Positions 1-10,239 of a stretch of DNA of 64,000 bases are shown piece after piece. Under the pieces are notes generated by a model. That model was given only the letters and a program-made list of their open reading frames with translations, was not told the origin of the DNA and did no database searches. The position numbers and the translations under genes are program-made. Numbering within the stretch: the stretch's first letter is position 1; each line of letters starts with the position of its first letter. The DNA lies in NCBI GenBank assembly GCA_016617855.1, contig JAECUM010010956.1, positions 1-64,000 on the forward strand, in the 5' to 3' direction. Origin of the DNA: Megalonaias nervosa (lineage: Eukaryota > Mollusca > Bivalvia > Unionida > Unionidae).

Positions 1-119
1 TACCCTTGATTCGCGTCTGGCTTAATTTCTTACTAAGAGTGTGGTGTCCGTAAAAAGGTTACTGTAGGAGGCACTGATTGACATTTGCACAAAAACAGTT
101 TACACCTTGATGACCAAAA

Positions 120-615
120 TTATTACACAAATGGAAGATATATATCAACTGGGCGGAGCTAACGCTTAGGTGCAACTGAATTCGGTTAAATTGTTTTGAG
201 ATTACTTTTGAAGATTATGATAGAGGAAGAGCAAACAATTGTGACACAAATGGACTGCCTTTTGTTCACATATCAGAATTGGTATGTTTGGACATAAATT
301 ATAATCAACTGGTCAGAACTGGAACATATGGCGGCTTGTGAAGCCAGTTGTCAAGGTGTGTACCAGCTTGAATAATTTTATTGGAAATTAATATGCTTCA
401 TTTTGGCAGAATGTTTAAAACTTTGGAATCATTTATGACTTCACTGGATTCATTTTTGAAAAAATATCAGTGTTTGTTTGATTGCGCTTTATATTATAAT
501 CAGTTAGGCAAAACGGGAATATATGGCTTCTCGCGAACTCCGTTTTTAGCGTAGAATGTTTTATTGCCAATTAATTTGCTTTAATCGGCAAAACATTTAA
601 AACCTTGAGTGTTTT
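120..615. repeat. Degenerate tandem repeat, ~160-195 bp units
   Basis: Two or three diverged copies of one segment lie in tandem. The landmark TTATAATCAACTGG near 297 recurs as TTATAATCAGTTAGG near 493, each followed by a GGAAYATATGGC block and ending in ATTTAAAAC(C/T)TTG. A weaker copy begins near 135. A separate 33-bp duplication containing ACATAACACTCARTGCATAC sits at about 625-675. No coding potential was seen in 1-1400. Confidence 0.45.
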
Positions 616-1399
616 AATTAATGGACATAACACTCAGTGCATACATTAACAGACATAACACTCAATGCATACATCTGAACTTCAACATCACAACAGCGCA
701 AAGAAGTATATTTTCTTTTCTGTCTGAGTCTTGGAAATGACCTACCTGTGATAAATTATCCAACCCTTAGAATCCAAAGAAACAAAGGTAGTGTCAGCTC
801 TGAGAAGAAGGAGAAGGAGAGTCAATCTCCAAAATTTGTTAGAAAATTTAAGAACAAGTGGAAAAGTGAAGTGGCAATTCTGTAATGTACATCCTTGATA
901 TCTGAAAAAATATTTAACCTTCATAGTTGTATGGGTATATGTTTGCATATAAAATGATTTTATCACATCGTAATAGAATATGTTGACAAGTTGTAAATAT
1001 CATAAAGTATAAAATCTGTTTCATATGCAAAATATACACACAGTAACATATAGTTAGAAAGAGAAACACTTTCACAAAATTTAGATTGTATGTTTCTTGT
1101 ATTGTATGTTTCTTGCAAAATACTATAAAAGTATCTCTCATTATTTAGTATGAGACAAGAAATCTTAAACCTAATTTGTTTCCACCAATAACAAGGAATC
1201 ACAGCTATGGGCTTGTGAGTGTCCAAAAGAAATGACTCTTGAGATTTTAATTTTGACTCTTGAGATTTTGGAGCAACGGTCAACTGACTCTTCAGTTTTG
1301 AAATCTATTGAGAGCCCTGATATCACTACTTCCCCTCAAATGAAATATGATTCAGCCTTTTTCTTCTTTTTTTTTTTTTGTCTTTTTCTTTTGCATAGT

Positions 1400-1909
1400 C
1401 TTTTTCTTTTAAAGTCTTGTTAAAAATGGCGCTGTTCTGACATCCAATAGGCCACCATGGTGACCATCTTAAAAATCTTTTTGGTGCTACTGTTAAATGA
1501 AAATTCATTTTGACATGGGGTTTTCATCAGAAGAGATCTTGTGGTGTCTAGTCTGAATCAAAATGACTTTCATTATTGACTGTCTTGAAAAAAATTTTAT
1601 CTCTGCTTCTCCCAAATGTATGACTGTATCAAGATTAGGTTTTCACTAGTAGACTTTTTATGATACCTAATTGTTCCTAAATGAAAATGTTGTCAGTCAT
1701 GCTTCCAGCATGGCTGTCATAATGGTTATCTTGAAAATTTTGTTGTCACTACTCCCTCAGAATGGATGATCGCTATGACATGGGGTTTTCACCAATAGAC
1801 TTTGTATGATTTCTGCTTGGTCATAAATGAAAATCATCTGACATACAGTATGCCCACCACAGAAAATCTGGTTATTGGTGAAGAATATCACAGATGGTTT
1901 CAATACTCA
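1400..1909 (+). repeat. ~150-bp degenerate tandem repeat, left part
   Basis: Diverged units contain GACATCCAATA, CCATCTTAAAAATCTT, GACATGGGGTTTTCA and GTGGTGTCTAG, in the same order as the larger array at 61210-63340. The last unit ends AAAATCTGGTTATTGGTGAAGAA then CAATACTCA at 1909, where a ~5-kb insertion begins. The continuation of the same repeat resumes at about 6903. Confidence 0.65.
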
Positions 1910-1919
1910 TTACCCGGCT

Positions 1920-2290
1920 GTACATATTCCGAGGTTTCCTAGGAAACCTTGGACAAAATGTTCCTAGGAAAAACCTTGGAGTATTGGTTACTGATTTTCC
2001 GAGGTAACAGTCCAAGGACAAATTTTTTTTATACCAATGTCTAAGGTTTTTATTCTCAATGTCCGAGGTTGACCTCGGACTTCCAAGGTTTTTTGTAACC
2101 AATACTCCAAGGTTTACAAGCATTCTGGGAATTCCTCGGACATATTGTCCGAGGATTCCTCAGACATATTGTCCGAAGTTTCCTAGGAAACATCGTCCAA
2201 GGTTTCCTAGGACACATTGTCCGAGGATTCCTAGGATATATTGTCTTAGGACATATCATCCGAGGATTCCTCAGACACCTTCCTGACATA
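1920..2290. repeat. Palindromic subterminal repeat cluster (left end)
   Basis: More than ten short copies of GTCCGAGGATTCCT / TTCCTAGGACA and their complements follow each other in both orientations, so the strand can fold on itself many times. The cluster pairs with the similar one at 6605-6890. The apparent ORFs here, on both strands, are period-driven Pro/Arg-rich artefacts. Confidence 0.7.
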
Positions 2291-2417
2291 AAACATCAGA
2301 CCAAGAATTGGAGTAAATATTACAGAATATAAGAATACATTTTATTTTTAATTTGTTCGACACGTACAAATAAAATTTTAAAAAGGTCCAAATATCAAGA
2401 ATGCCCATAAGGTTCCT

Positions 2418-2551
2418 TCAGTGCCAAATTGTCCATTTAATTTTGAAAATCCATCCTTTTATATCCTGGTTTGTTGATGGTTTTAGCACTTCATTGATTT
2501 TCTTGTTTATAATCACCTCTTTGATACTCTGCCTTTTCTTTTGGATCAGTT
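2418..2551 (-). pseudogene. Possible terminal exon, lysine-rich, unknown gene
   Basis: On the minus strand a long T-tract ending in GCAG precedes an open stretch of about 44 codons, starting ELIQKKRQSIKEV and ending KWTIWH before TGA. It is rich in Lys and Ile and looks like a last exon with a good acceptor. It lies inside the 5-kb element. The start phase (1) does not match the donor phase (0) of the upstream candidate exon at 3018-3128, so membership of one gene is unproven. No family recognised. Confidence 0.3.
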
Positions 2552-3017
2552 CTGCAAAAAAAAAAAAGGTTGAAAATATAAAATGTGATGAATTAATAAA
2601 ACAAATGGTGCACATATAACATAACTGTTATTGGCAGCCTTGAATTTACAAATCATGTTTGGAATCCTTCAGTTCTGAAAACAAGGTATTAACCCTTAAA
2701 AAGCTATATTTCTACATCGAACTGTTCTTTGAATTTGGGACCATCATTCTAAATTGTTGATAACAAATGAGTCAAGATCATATTCTGTTCCTGGCTCAGT
2801 GGCTTACGAGTTCAAACTAATGTATTCAGTCAATAAAATTATAGGATCCTGATGCACGCCTTTAAAGATATTATTAAAATTATTCAGAATTACTATCTTA
2901 TTTTATTTCATTGTACTGTAATCGACTCATAAAGATGTGACACAATGCTTGTTGCTTATAAAGTTTTTAGAAAGTCTGAAATTGCGGCATCTTTATCTTA
3001 CCTTGGACTTTTTTGGT

Positions 3018-3128
3018 GTTACTGTCTTAGTCTGTTTTGGTGTTGCCATCTTGGTGGTCTATTCTGTTGCAATTGTCTTAGCAGTTTATGGTGGTTTTGG
3101 TGATTGTGGATTTGCATCTTGTTTCAGC
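3018..3128 (-). pseudogene. Possible decayed Lys/Thr/Pro-rich exon
   Basis: Read on the minus strand, a stretch with QSPKPP, TAKTIATE and MATPKQTKTVTPKKSK runs into AAG followed by the good donor GTAAGA. Two in-frame stops interrupt it. The Ala/Lys/Pro/Thr composition is like a basic, disordered tail (histone-H1-like in composition only). Because of its low complexity it could also be chance; the donor and the compositional bias are the only support. Confidence 0.25.
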
Positions 3129-4206
3129 CCTAAATTTTTTTAAAAAATGTAAACTTTTCAAATAATATGCAATATATTCCATGCCATTTACTAGTGATGG
3201 GAATCGATTACTTGGGAAAAAATACATATAACCATGTTTATTGCTGAAAAAAAAATGTGGTTAGGCATGTTGGCCTTTAAAAATAAAAATATTTTTAATT
3301 ATGTAACCTGACATTCTTTATAAAGTTAAGAGATCACTGCTGCTTGCATTTTTGCAAATTCATGTACAACAGGTAAAATAAGACATGAGATCGTTATCAT
3401 GGACACCATATTTCGTTTTCAATTAGACAAACAAAAGAAATCCAATTTAAGTACTATTTAATATCATCAGCATACGACACACATGAGCATTAATCATTTT
3501 AATATGGTACACAAATTTACACCCGAAATGAAAGGCATATACTATCAGGGTTTGCAAGGTCTATAAAGTTGTTTAACAGTGGCCATTATGTGATGTCATG
3601 AACCACTACCTCGTATCTAAAAGTAGAATGCAGCTGCAATTTCAGACAAACACATGATAATATGGCAGGCCAGTACAATTATTTAAATTATAAAATACTG
3701 TACTTAAAGAAAATGGATAAAGTAATTTAGCTTTTTATGGATATACTGAAGCAGTAATGAATCTGATTGATTGCTTTGTAGATTTTCTTGCTGCCTAACA
3801 ACCTATACGCATGGATGTTCTGTTCTATTCTTACATGTCTTTAACACTATTCATAAACCTATTCTTCTGATTTCATGCACTATTAATAATTATGTACACA
3901 CGGCTATTTTAAGATCCATTTTTGAGTCATTAAATATTTTTCAGATTTTATTGTTTTTTCAACAATTTTAAAATATGACTTCATTTTCATGTTTAATAAA
4001 TATAATACATAATTTAAAACCATTATTAATTCTTTTCTTCTAAATTCAGCTAATGTTAATGGGTTAGTTTGCTTTTACACTATTCAAACCGGGCATAGTT
4101 AAATAATTATTATCATTAAAATGTACTATATTCTTGTAATTCATTTCCAAAGATTTACAACTGAATCGTACAAAGATAAAATTAGAAAAATGAGAACAAT
4201 AACAAG

Positions 4207-4207
4207 A

Positions 4208-4246
<39 letters not shown>

Positions 4247-4248
4247 TA
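4207..4248. repeat. (TTA)n microsatellite
   Basis: About 14 uninterrupted TTA/ATT trinucleotides. The Asn-run ORF read from it on the minus strand is an artefact. Confidence 0.95.
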
Positions 4249-4414
4249 TCATATATCTTTGCAGGGTTAAACAATGCGTAGAAGCAGAACACTCAGCCCA
4301 ATTTCCATACCATTATTTCACGTCAGTTATTTTTAAAAATCCCTCTTCAACAACACACACAAGCTATCAGTGAGATAAAGATGAAAACAATACCGTTTAG
4401 TGAACGCCATACAT

Positions 4415-4487
4415 GTTTCACAGGCACTTGATTCCGGGTGAGTGTACACATTAGTTTACCCTGGAATCAAGTGCCTGTGCTATGAAA
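4415..4487. repeat. Perfect 15-bp inverted repeat (hairpin)
   Basis: CAGGCACTTGATTCC at 4421-4435 pairs perfectly with GGAATCAAGTGCCTG at 4463-4477, with 27 bases between. Outer GTTTCA and TGAAAC also pair after a short bulge. It lies in the middle of the 5-kb element, just beyond the donor of the candidate exon at 4561-4729, on its 3' side. Confidence 0.8.
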
Positions 4488-4560
4488 CGAGAGCCAATAA
4501 AATGTTCTTTTCTTTTTCAAATTTAATGTAATATAATAATAAAAAAAAAAACGAACTTAC

Positions 4561-4729
4561 CCCAATCCTTCCAATAATTCCTTCTGTAATCCCAAAACAG
4601 GGTAACCTTGCTGACACCAAATCACCGACTTTGTAATCTTCAATTGCCTTTCTCGGCTGAACAATATTTAGGACACTAACAACATTTCCAGTAACAGGAT
4701 TATTATATAAATAACGCAGACAAATTCAT
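4561..4729 (-). pseudogene. Possible first exon of unknown minus-strand gene
   Basis: On the minus strand, about 50 codons are open, including YNNPVTGNVVSVLNI and EDYKVGDLVSARLPCFGI, ending at a strong donor GTAAGT. An ATG at 4729 starts MNL but is one frame off from the long open stretch, and a TGA precedes that stretch, so a frameshift would be needed. The balanced, non-repetitive composition looks protein-coding; the VGDLVSAR segment is reminiscent of small beta-barrel (Tudor/chromo-like) strands, which is only a guess. It sits inside the 5-kb element and may be cargo or a relic of its own gene. Confidence 0.35.
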
Positions 4730-6604
4730 GGCGATTGATGAATCCATCCTTTATAATGCAAGTTTTCACAGACCAGTTTACTTTCAACGGACCACTTTCG
4801 AATTTATTATTATGGCGCGTACAAGAGTGATTGATGATTCAGCTGCTGTGATTGGACAGTTCCATGCTCTGCAACCAATGAAAGAAGGCAAAAGAAATAT
4901 CTCCTAGAACTTTCCACAACTTCTCAACATTTTTTTAAATTTAAAAGCAGTAAGTAGATAATCACCTGCTATGAGTATTATGTGGGGTCCTTCGATTATC
5001 TAAAAAAAAATTTCATAAGATAAAATTGTATCCCAGATTACGATCGTTGCAGACTGGAAGTGCCATATCAGGCATATCTACCTACCCTTATTTTAAAACC
5101 AATGCAATAGGAATTACACATGGGGTGGGGTGGTCTCATTAACATATAAACAAAGGAGGCTTTAACAAAGCACAGACATTATAAGTCTTTTTAAGGCAAG
5201 CAAGGTCAAGAAGCAGAATTGATTTACAATTGCATTTGAAGAAAAGAAATTCATTGGAGAAGTACCTGCTGAAGTTCCGAGATAACCTCCTCCACAGATA
5301 AACTTGCCATGTATTTGCAGTTGGAAAAACTATTTGTGTCCAAAGGAAATGTAGAGGGAAGAGTTCATCTTCAGGTGTTAGAATTTAGGTGTATAAATTA
5401 AAATTTTTATCAACTACAAGTACATAACACAAGCTTGTGTTTTTTACTTGATCCTTTACCACTCATGATTTAGCTATTGACAAACAATTTAACTACTGAC
5501 ATACACGTTTACTTGATAACTGAAATGATAGATGTGGATTTGCAAAGCTTAAATGAGGATTACAAATGTTGCCTTTTTACTTCGAAAATGTCTTTGACAG
5601 TACTTTGTTTTTCTATATTTCATGAATACTTGAATTGTATATGAAGTAATTGCAAATAAAAAATCTTACACTGGTTTAAACTCAGAGTGAAAACATTGTT
5701 CAAATTTATGTCATCAATAACTTTGGAGGTCATTTTTCATTTATTTAAACATCAAAAGCCAACTTTCTTTGTAAAGTTTAACATTTTTAAAATCCCCAAA
5801 TGGATTATATGTGCTTTTGTTGTCAGAAAATAGAATCAAGTGTTTGCTGCATTCTTCCCAAATCATTTTGAAAGGGATTAAACTCCATTGTAACTGTGCT
5901 TATTATCAATTGTCATGTGAAAAATGATAATTAAAAATAGTGCCATGCCAATCATCCATGCAGTTTTTTTCAGACCCAGTTGTATATTTATAATTATTAT
6001 TCTTGTAACTAATGTGACAAAATAAACAGTGCCATGCAATTTTTCAGAAAACATTTTACACTAATACTGTAATAGTTTATCCTTCTAAACTGGTACTTTA
6101 AATTATTATTCCTTTAACTAACACACAAACACAAATTTTAAGAAATATGTCATGCGACCATTTAAGCATTGAAGATTTTACTTTAGATTCAGCTATTAGA
6201 AAATATATTTTTACAGTTGTCCTATGTGGTTACAGGGCATTAGAATTGGTACCACTGTGTTACACTAACATGATTGTATGAAGTGATTAAAAGTGTATGA
6301 ATGCTAAGAATTTTTCTAACTGGGGGACTCCAGCATGAATATAGGTTTTGGTTTTTTATCTCATATTTTTATCTCCATGTAAATAAGATGTGAAACCAGA
6401 ATATGTGATCCTGTTTGGCACCATGTTGCCTGAACTGAGATGGTACACTGTAAAACCCTTATCAATTAATCAACATTAAGTCAATTTTTTAATTCAAATC
6501 CTAGATTTGTTAGTTCTTTTGGTAATGACAAACATTATTCATTTTAATAAACTGTAAAAATACTTTCTGAATAAATATACAGAAATCTATAAGTGCACAA
6601 TTAA
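4730..6604. other. Interior of 5-kb element, no gene seen
   Basis: AT-rich sequence without ORFs above about 60 codons, recognisable RNA genes or clear tandem repeats. Short A/T tracts only. Confidence 0.5.
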
Positions 6605-6890
6605 AACAGACCAAGTCCATTTCCTAGCTAAAAATTTTCTAAGTCCACATTTCCAAGCTATGTCCAAGCTAAAAAATGACTAAGTTCTTATTTCCGAGGC
6701 AAAAATAAACTAAGTTCTCATGTCCAAGGTATTTCCTAGGTTTTTTTATGTACGAGATAATGTCCGAGGTTCGCTTATAAAACCTTGGACAAAATATCAG
6801 CATTGTCCAAGGTTTTCGAAGGGAAACCATGGAAAAACCTTGGACATCCAAGGTTTTAGGTCCAAATTCCAAACATAACCTCGGAAAATG
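6605..6890. repeat. Palindromic subterminal repeat cluster (right end)
   Basis: Copies of TCCAAGCTA / CTAAGTCC in the inner part, then GTCCGAGGTT, CCTTGGACA and TTTCCTAGG in both orientations. It is the inverted partner of 1920-2290. The outermost part, AACCTCGGAAAATGTACAGC, is the complement of the left terminus. Confidence 0.7.
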
Positions 6891-6902
6891 TACAGCTGGG
6901 CA

Positions 6903-7000
6903 GTGAGTTAAAAGGAAGAAATGGTCTTATCTTGAATTGAGGAAATTATTGTCACCCTTTTAGAGTGTCACTTCCTTCAAGGGACTCCTAATGTCAACTT
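6903..7000 (+). repeat. 3' tail of ~150-bp repeat family next to Ig exon
   Basis: GTGAGTTAAAAGGAAGAAATGGTCTTATCTTGAATT... matches the tail at 63265-63340 (AATGGTCTTATCTTGAATT, then TAGAGCATCATTTCCTTAAAGGGAC against TAGAGTGTCACTTCCTTCAAGGGAC here). It resumes the repeat interrupted at 1909 and ends within about 20-30 bp of the splice acceptor of the Ig exon. Confidence 0.65.
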
Positions 7001-7017
7001 TGATGGTTCTTTTGTAG

Positions 7018-7416
7018 CTGTACCAAGTGAAGTCCTGATAGACAGTCCTGAATACTATGATGCCAATGGGAATGCGCTACAGCTAACCAATAACAGTGTG
7101 CTTAATGCAGGCACCAGAATCAAGTACAGATGTACTGCTAATGTTGGCAGTGTGCCAGAAGGAGAAATAATATGGGAAAGGTCATCAGAGTTGGGATCAA
7201 TGAATGCATTTATTCCTTACACTCCTACAGGAAACACTGACATCGTACAAGAGGCTTCTCGACAAGATGGCTGCTTCTATAGGCGGACATCCACCATGTT
7301 TTACAACTTGACAAAGTTGGATGAAGATGGCATCTCCTTCCGTTGCAGAGGACGGACATACTTGGGTGGTCAGCTGTATGAAGCACTGGCGAATCAGCAG
7401 TACAGATCAGTTACAG
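7018..7416 (+). CDS. Ig-domain exon of a membrane receptor
   Basis: This 399-nt exon (133 codons) begins after TTTTGTAG and ends at ACAG|GTAAAC; it enters and leaves in phase 1, the usual phase of extracellular Ig exons. The peptide carries the landmarks of an Ig fold: first Cys in KYRCTANV, Trp in EIIWERS, and the second Cys in LDEDGISFRCRG, which is a variant of the DxGxYxC signature. One extra Cys lies in DGCFYRR. N-glycosylation sequons occur at NNS and NLT. It should form the ligand-binding ectodomain. The upstream exons, including any signal peptide, were not found in 1-7017. The ligand cannot be told from sequence. Confidence 0.85.
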
Positions 7417-8236
7417 GTAAACAATGAAACTGATTTTAGATTTATTTTACCCATTTATTTTCATTACTTTAAGAATGATCACAAACTGTTAACAATTTTC
7501 ACAGCACAAACTCATTCTGTCATCTCTGAAGCACTAAGCATTTTTACATGAGAAATTAAAAGGCCTTCAAGTCATACAGATTTTAAGGTTAAAAAAGAAT
7601 ACATTAACTTTAAAAAGCACCATAATAAATCATTTTTTTTTTATGAAATAGAAAGATTTCAAACTCTGGAAATGTTTTGCAGGTAAAACATATACATAGA
7701 ATATCATTGGAATATCATACACATCACTTTGTGTTCTTGAAAATATATGAATTTATGGCCAGATTTTCAGATTGGATACAGAGGCTATTGTAGGGTCTGT
7801 AATATTATCCCTATTTAAATGCCCTAGTATACATACAAATTTTCTTAACATATGGATGTACATTTTTGAATGCAAATTTAAATACGTGAAGCTATTTGCT
7901 GATCGTATTAATTTGTATTGGATGTAAATTTGTATTGTGTGGAAATCTAATTTGAAATATACCATGCAGATATATAGATGTGTATTTCTTGTTTTACGTA
8001 AAGTACCTTGAAAATTTATAAACTAATTTTGTATGCAAAGTTTTTAAGCTGTAACTCTGTATAAGAATTTATATAATAGGGTGATTTACTTCCTAGTTTT
8101 GTAAGTAACTTCTATGGGATATTGTGTAAATGTGGCAGAACATCAACTAAAAAAACATATTAACCAGACCAAGCCTTAATCATAAGAACTATGTTGATCA
8201 ATCCTTGTTTGACGTATCAAACACCAGAATGATTGA
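7417..8236 (+). other. Intron, no further feature
   Basis: AT-rich intron following the Ig exon. No ORF, RNA gene or tandem repeat was recognised. It leads into the flank of the intronless ORF at 8609. Confidence 0.5.
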
Positions 8237-8322
8237 ATGATTGATTTAGGGTGTGTTCATTGATCTGGCTCTGTTTGAGTTAGTGTTCTTACCGTGTTCA
8301 GGTACCGTCATTTCAAACATGC

Positions 8323-8608
8323 AGCAGCAGGCAGGGTGAACAGACCACTTTGTACGTGACCTTATTTTACAAAAATAAAGGTTCCTACAGGGGCTGAAAA
8401 AAAAGGTCAATAACACTAAACCGAACCTCCTAACTTTTATTATTACCAAAACGGATAATGTTAGCTCATTTTTTGTTATTTTATTTTTGACTTTTTGTTT
8501 TTTATGTTATAATGCGTTTAGTTTACTCGCGGGTCACTCAATTTTTGTCGGCCACCCTGCCTGCTGCTCTGCTGCTGTAATTAAACAGCCAGTATATATA
8601 TTATTAAT
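8323..8608 (+). promoter_or_regulatory. Likely 5' flank/promoter of the 489-residue ORF
   Basis: AGCAGCAGGCAGGGTG at 8323-8338 is exactly complementary to CACCCTGCCTGCTGCT at 8553-8568, an inverted repeat with ~214 bp between the arms. A TATA-like TATATATATT begins near 8594, only about 10-15 bp before the ATG, so it is too close to be a normal TATA box for that start unless the leader is nearly absent. The rest is A/T-rich. Role inferred only from position. Confidence 0.35.
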
Positions 8609-10078
8609 ATGGTTGTCATCGAAGAACCTCACTCTGCTAGATTAGCAAGAGAGCGACTAGAAGCAATTAGAAAATATTTACCTATCCGTGATGCTGTCAA
8701 GCAACAGTTACAACGGCGTCAGGAATCTCATGTTGAATTTGAAGAGGATACAAAACAATTATTTAAACCTATTACAGAGACAACTAAACCTATTCTTCCT
8801 GTTTTAGAGAAACCCGCTGAGGCAACTGAAAAAATAGCGGAGAGAACAAAACAGACAAAAAGACTTTTACATGGACTTCCAGCTGATATAGCTGCTGCTC
8901 AACCAATATCAACGGCGCAAAAACAAAAAATTCTCTCAATGAGCAATGCTGAGCTATTTGATAAATTTAATGAGGACTTCACTGAGACAATTAATATCAT
9001 TAAAAACTTTGACGATTTAGCTAATTTTGCTGCTATGAGTTTTGGTCGGAGGGATAAATTCTTAAAGCCTGATCATCAAAATATCATTAAATCCCGTGAA
9101 CAGTGGCAAAGAGTACTATACCGCATACGTGCTGACGTTGAGCAAATTAAATTAGATGATGAAATATACAGAGATTATAATAAGAAATTTAATTATTACG
9201 TTAATTTAATAAAGGAAGAAGCAAGACAAGAAAGAGAAGAAAAAAGAATAGCAAAAGAGGAAGAAGCAAGACAAGAAAGAGAAGAAAAAAGAATAGCAAA
9301 AGAACAGAAAGAACGAGAAAAAGAAGCAAGACAAAAGAAAGAACGAGAAAAAGAAGAAGCAAGACAACAGAAAGAACGAGAAAAAGAAGAAGCAAGACAA
9401 CAGAAAGAACGAGAAAAAGGAGAAGCAAGACAACAGAAAGAACGAGAAGAAGAAGCAAGAATAGCAAAGGAGAAAAAGGCAGCAGTAAGACCAAAACAAA
9501 AATATACAAAAAGAACACAATCTCCTCCGCCTCCTGATGAAATATTGGAATCACAACCACCATTATTATCATCACTTCCTCCTCCACCACAACAACTTGG
9601 AGTATTAGGATTACCAACATCACCACGTAAACAGGATCTAACTAGGAAGGAGGAAATTGACCAATTAATTGAAAATGTTAACGCACATAAAAAAGCACTA
9701 GAATCACATTTAGATCGTGGCGAAAGTATCAAAGACTTGAATCGTTTTGTTATTCCAATAAAAGAATTTAAAAAAAGATTAAAGAAATTAGGAGTATCAG
9801 ACTCTGAAATTGATAAAATTATTCCAAAATCTTATTTCGTATTTACTGGAGAAGGTCTCTCTACCAGAGGTGATTTTACTCCATGTCCTAATAACGTTAT
9901 CTCTGACGTTGATCAATTAGAAATCCTCATCGGAGGAAAACGAGCTGGCAATAATTCTCCAGAAATAATTAATGAAGCAGCTGATATTTGCAGACGATTA
10001 TTTACAGGCGGTATCATGGACGTTGATGTTTATCAGTCTCTTATTAATGAAATTGCCGATGACTACTACAGTGACTGA
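8609..10078 (+). CDS. Intact intronless 489-aa ORF, coiled coil, virus-like
   Basis: A single open frame of 489 codons from ATG at 8609 to TGA. Residues 1-200 are helical-looking and charged (LARERLEAIRKYLPI, FGRRDKFLKP). Residues about 200-290 are a Lys/Glu/Arg/Gln-rich coiled coil made of near-identical ~11-12-residue repeats (REKEEARQQKE type). Residues about 303-330 are Pro-rich (SPPPP, LPPPPQQ). The C-terminal ~70 residues are compact and complex: FTGEGLSTRGDF, LEILIGGKRAGNNSPEIINE, then a short helical pair ending ADDYYSD. From memory the AGNNSPE-type C-terminal block resembles proteins of Polinton/Maverick-like or virus-derived loci in invertebrates; this is unverified. The frame is undamaged, unlike every transposon ORF nearby. 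No poly(A) tail or close target duplication was seen, so a processed copy is not supported. It sits in the first visible intron of the receptor gene. Confidence 0.7.
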   Translation: MVVIEEPHSARLARERLEAIRKYLPIRDAVKQQLQRRQESHVEFEEDTKQLFKPITETTKPILPVLEKPAEATEKIAERTKQTKRLLHGLPADIAAAQPISTAQKQKILSMSNAELFDKFNEDFTETINIIKNFDDLANFAAMSFGRRDKFLKPDHQNIIKSREQWQRVLYRIRADVEQIKLDDEIYRDYNKKFNYYVNLIKEEARQEREEKRIAKEEEARQEREEKRIAKEQKEREKEARQKKEREKEEARQQKEREKEEARQQKEREKGEARQQKEREEEARIAKEKKAAVRPKQKYTKRTQSPPPPDEILESQPPLLSSLPPPPQQLGVLGLPTSPRKQDLTRKEEIDQLIENVNAHKKALESHLDRGESIKDLNRFVIPIKEFKKRLKKLGVSDSEIDKIIPKSYFVFTGEGLSTRGDFTPCPNNVISDVDQLEILIGGKRAGNNSPEIINEAADICRRLFTGGIMDVDVYQSLINEIADDYYSD

Positions 10079-10239
10079 GTACGTAATTAAATACAATTAC
10101 TATAATAAAATGATCGTACATAGTACTCAACGTGGACCAATCACGGTCAGGGTAATAAACTCACGACTGCATACTACATGTATCCTGAGCTCTCGTGTTT
10201 ACAAAGGATTAAGTTAAGGTCAGTGGTGTTGATCTGTTT

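Larger units (their letters stand above)
1910..6902. mobile_element. ~5-kb element with subterminal inverted repeats
   Basis: The two ends are inverted copies of each other. The left end reads TTACCCGGCTGTACATATTC and the reverse complement of the right end reads CTGCCCAGCTGTACATTTTC, both followed by CGAGGTT. Each end continues into about 300-380 bp of a short palindromic motif built from TCCGAGG, TTCCTAGGA and CCTTGGACA (1920-2290 and 6605-6890). The flanks join into one continuous ~150-bp-type repeat whose uninterrupted version is seen at 63215-63290 and again near 52030-52085, so this is best read as one insertion. A target duplication is not clear. No intact transposase was found; the family is unassigned. 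Large non-autonomous DNA transposon is the likeliest class. Confidence 0.6.

Noticed and set aside
4064..4252. Poly-Asn protein on minus strand
   Set aside because: Translation of a (TTA)n microsatellite.
9196..9732. 178-codon minus-strand ORF and two overlapping ones
   Set aside because: Antisense shadows of the Lys/Glu coiled-coil repeat of the 489-residue ORF; Ser/Phe/Leu-rich low complexity.
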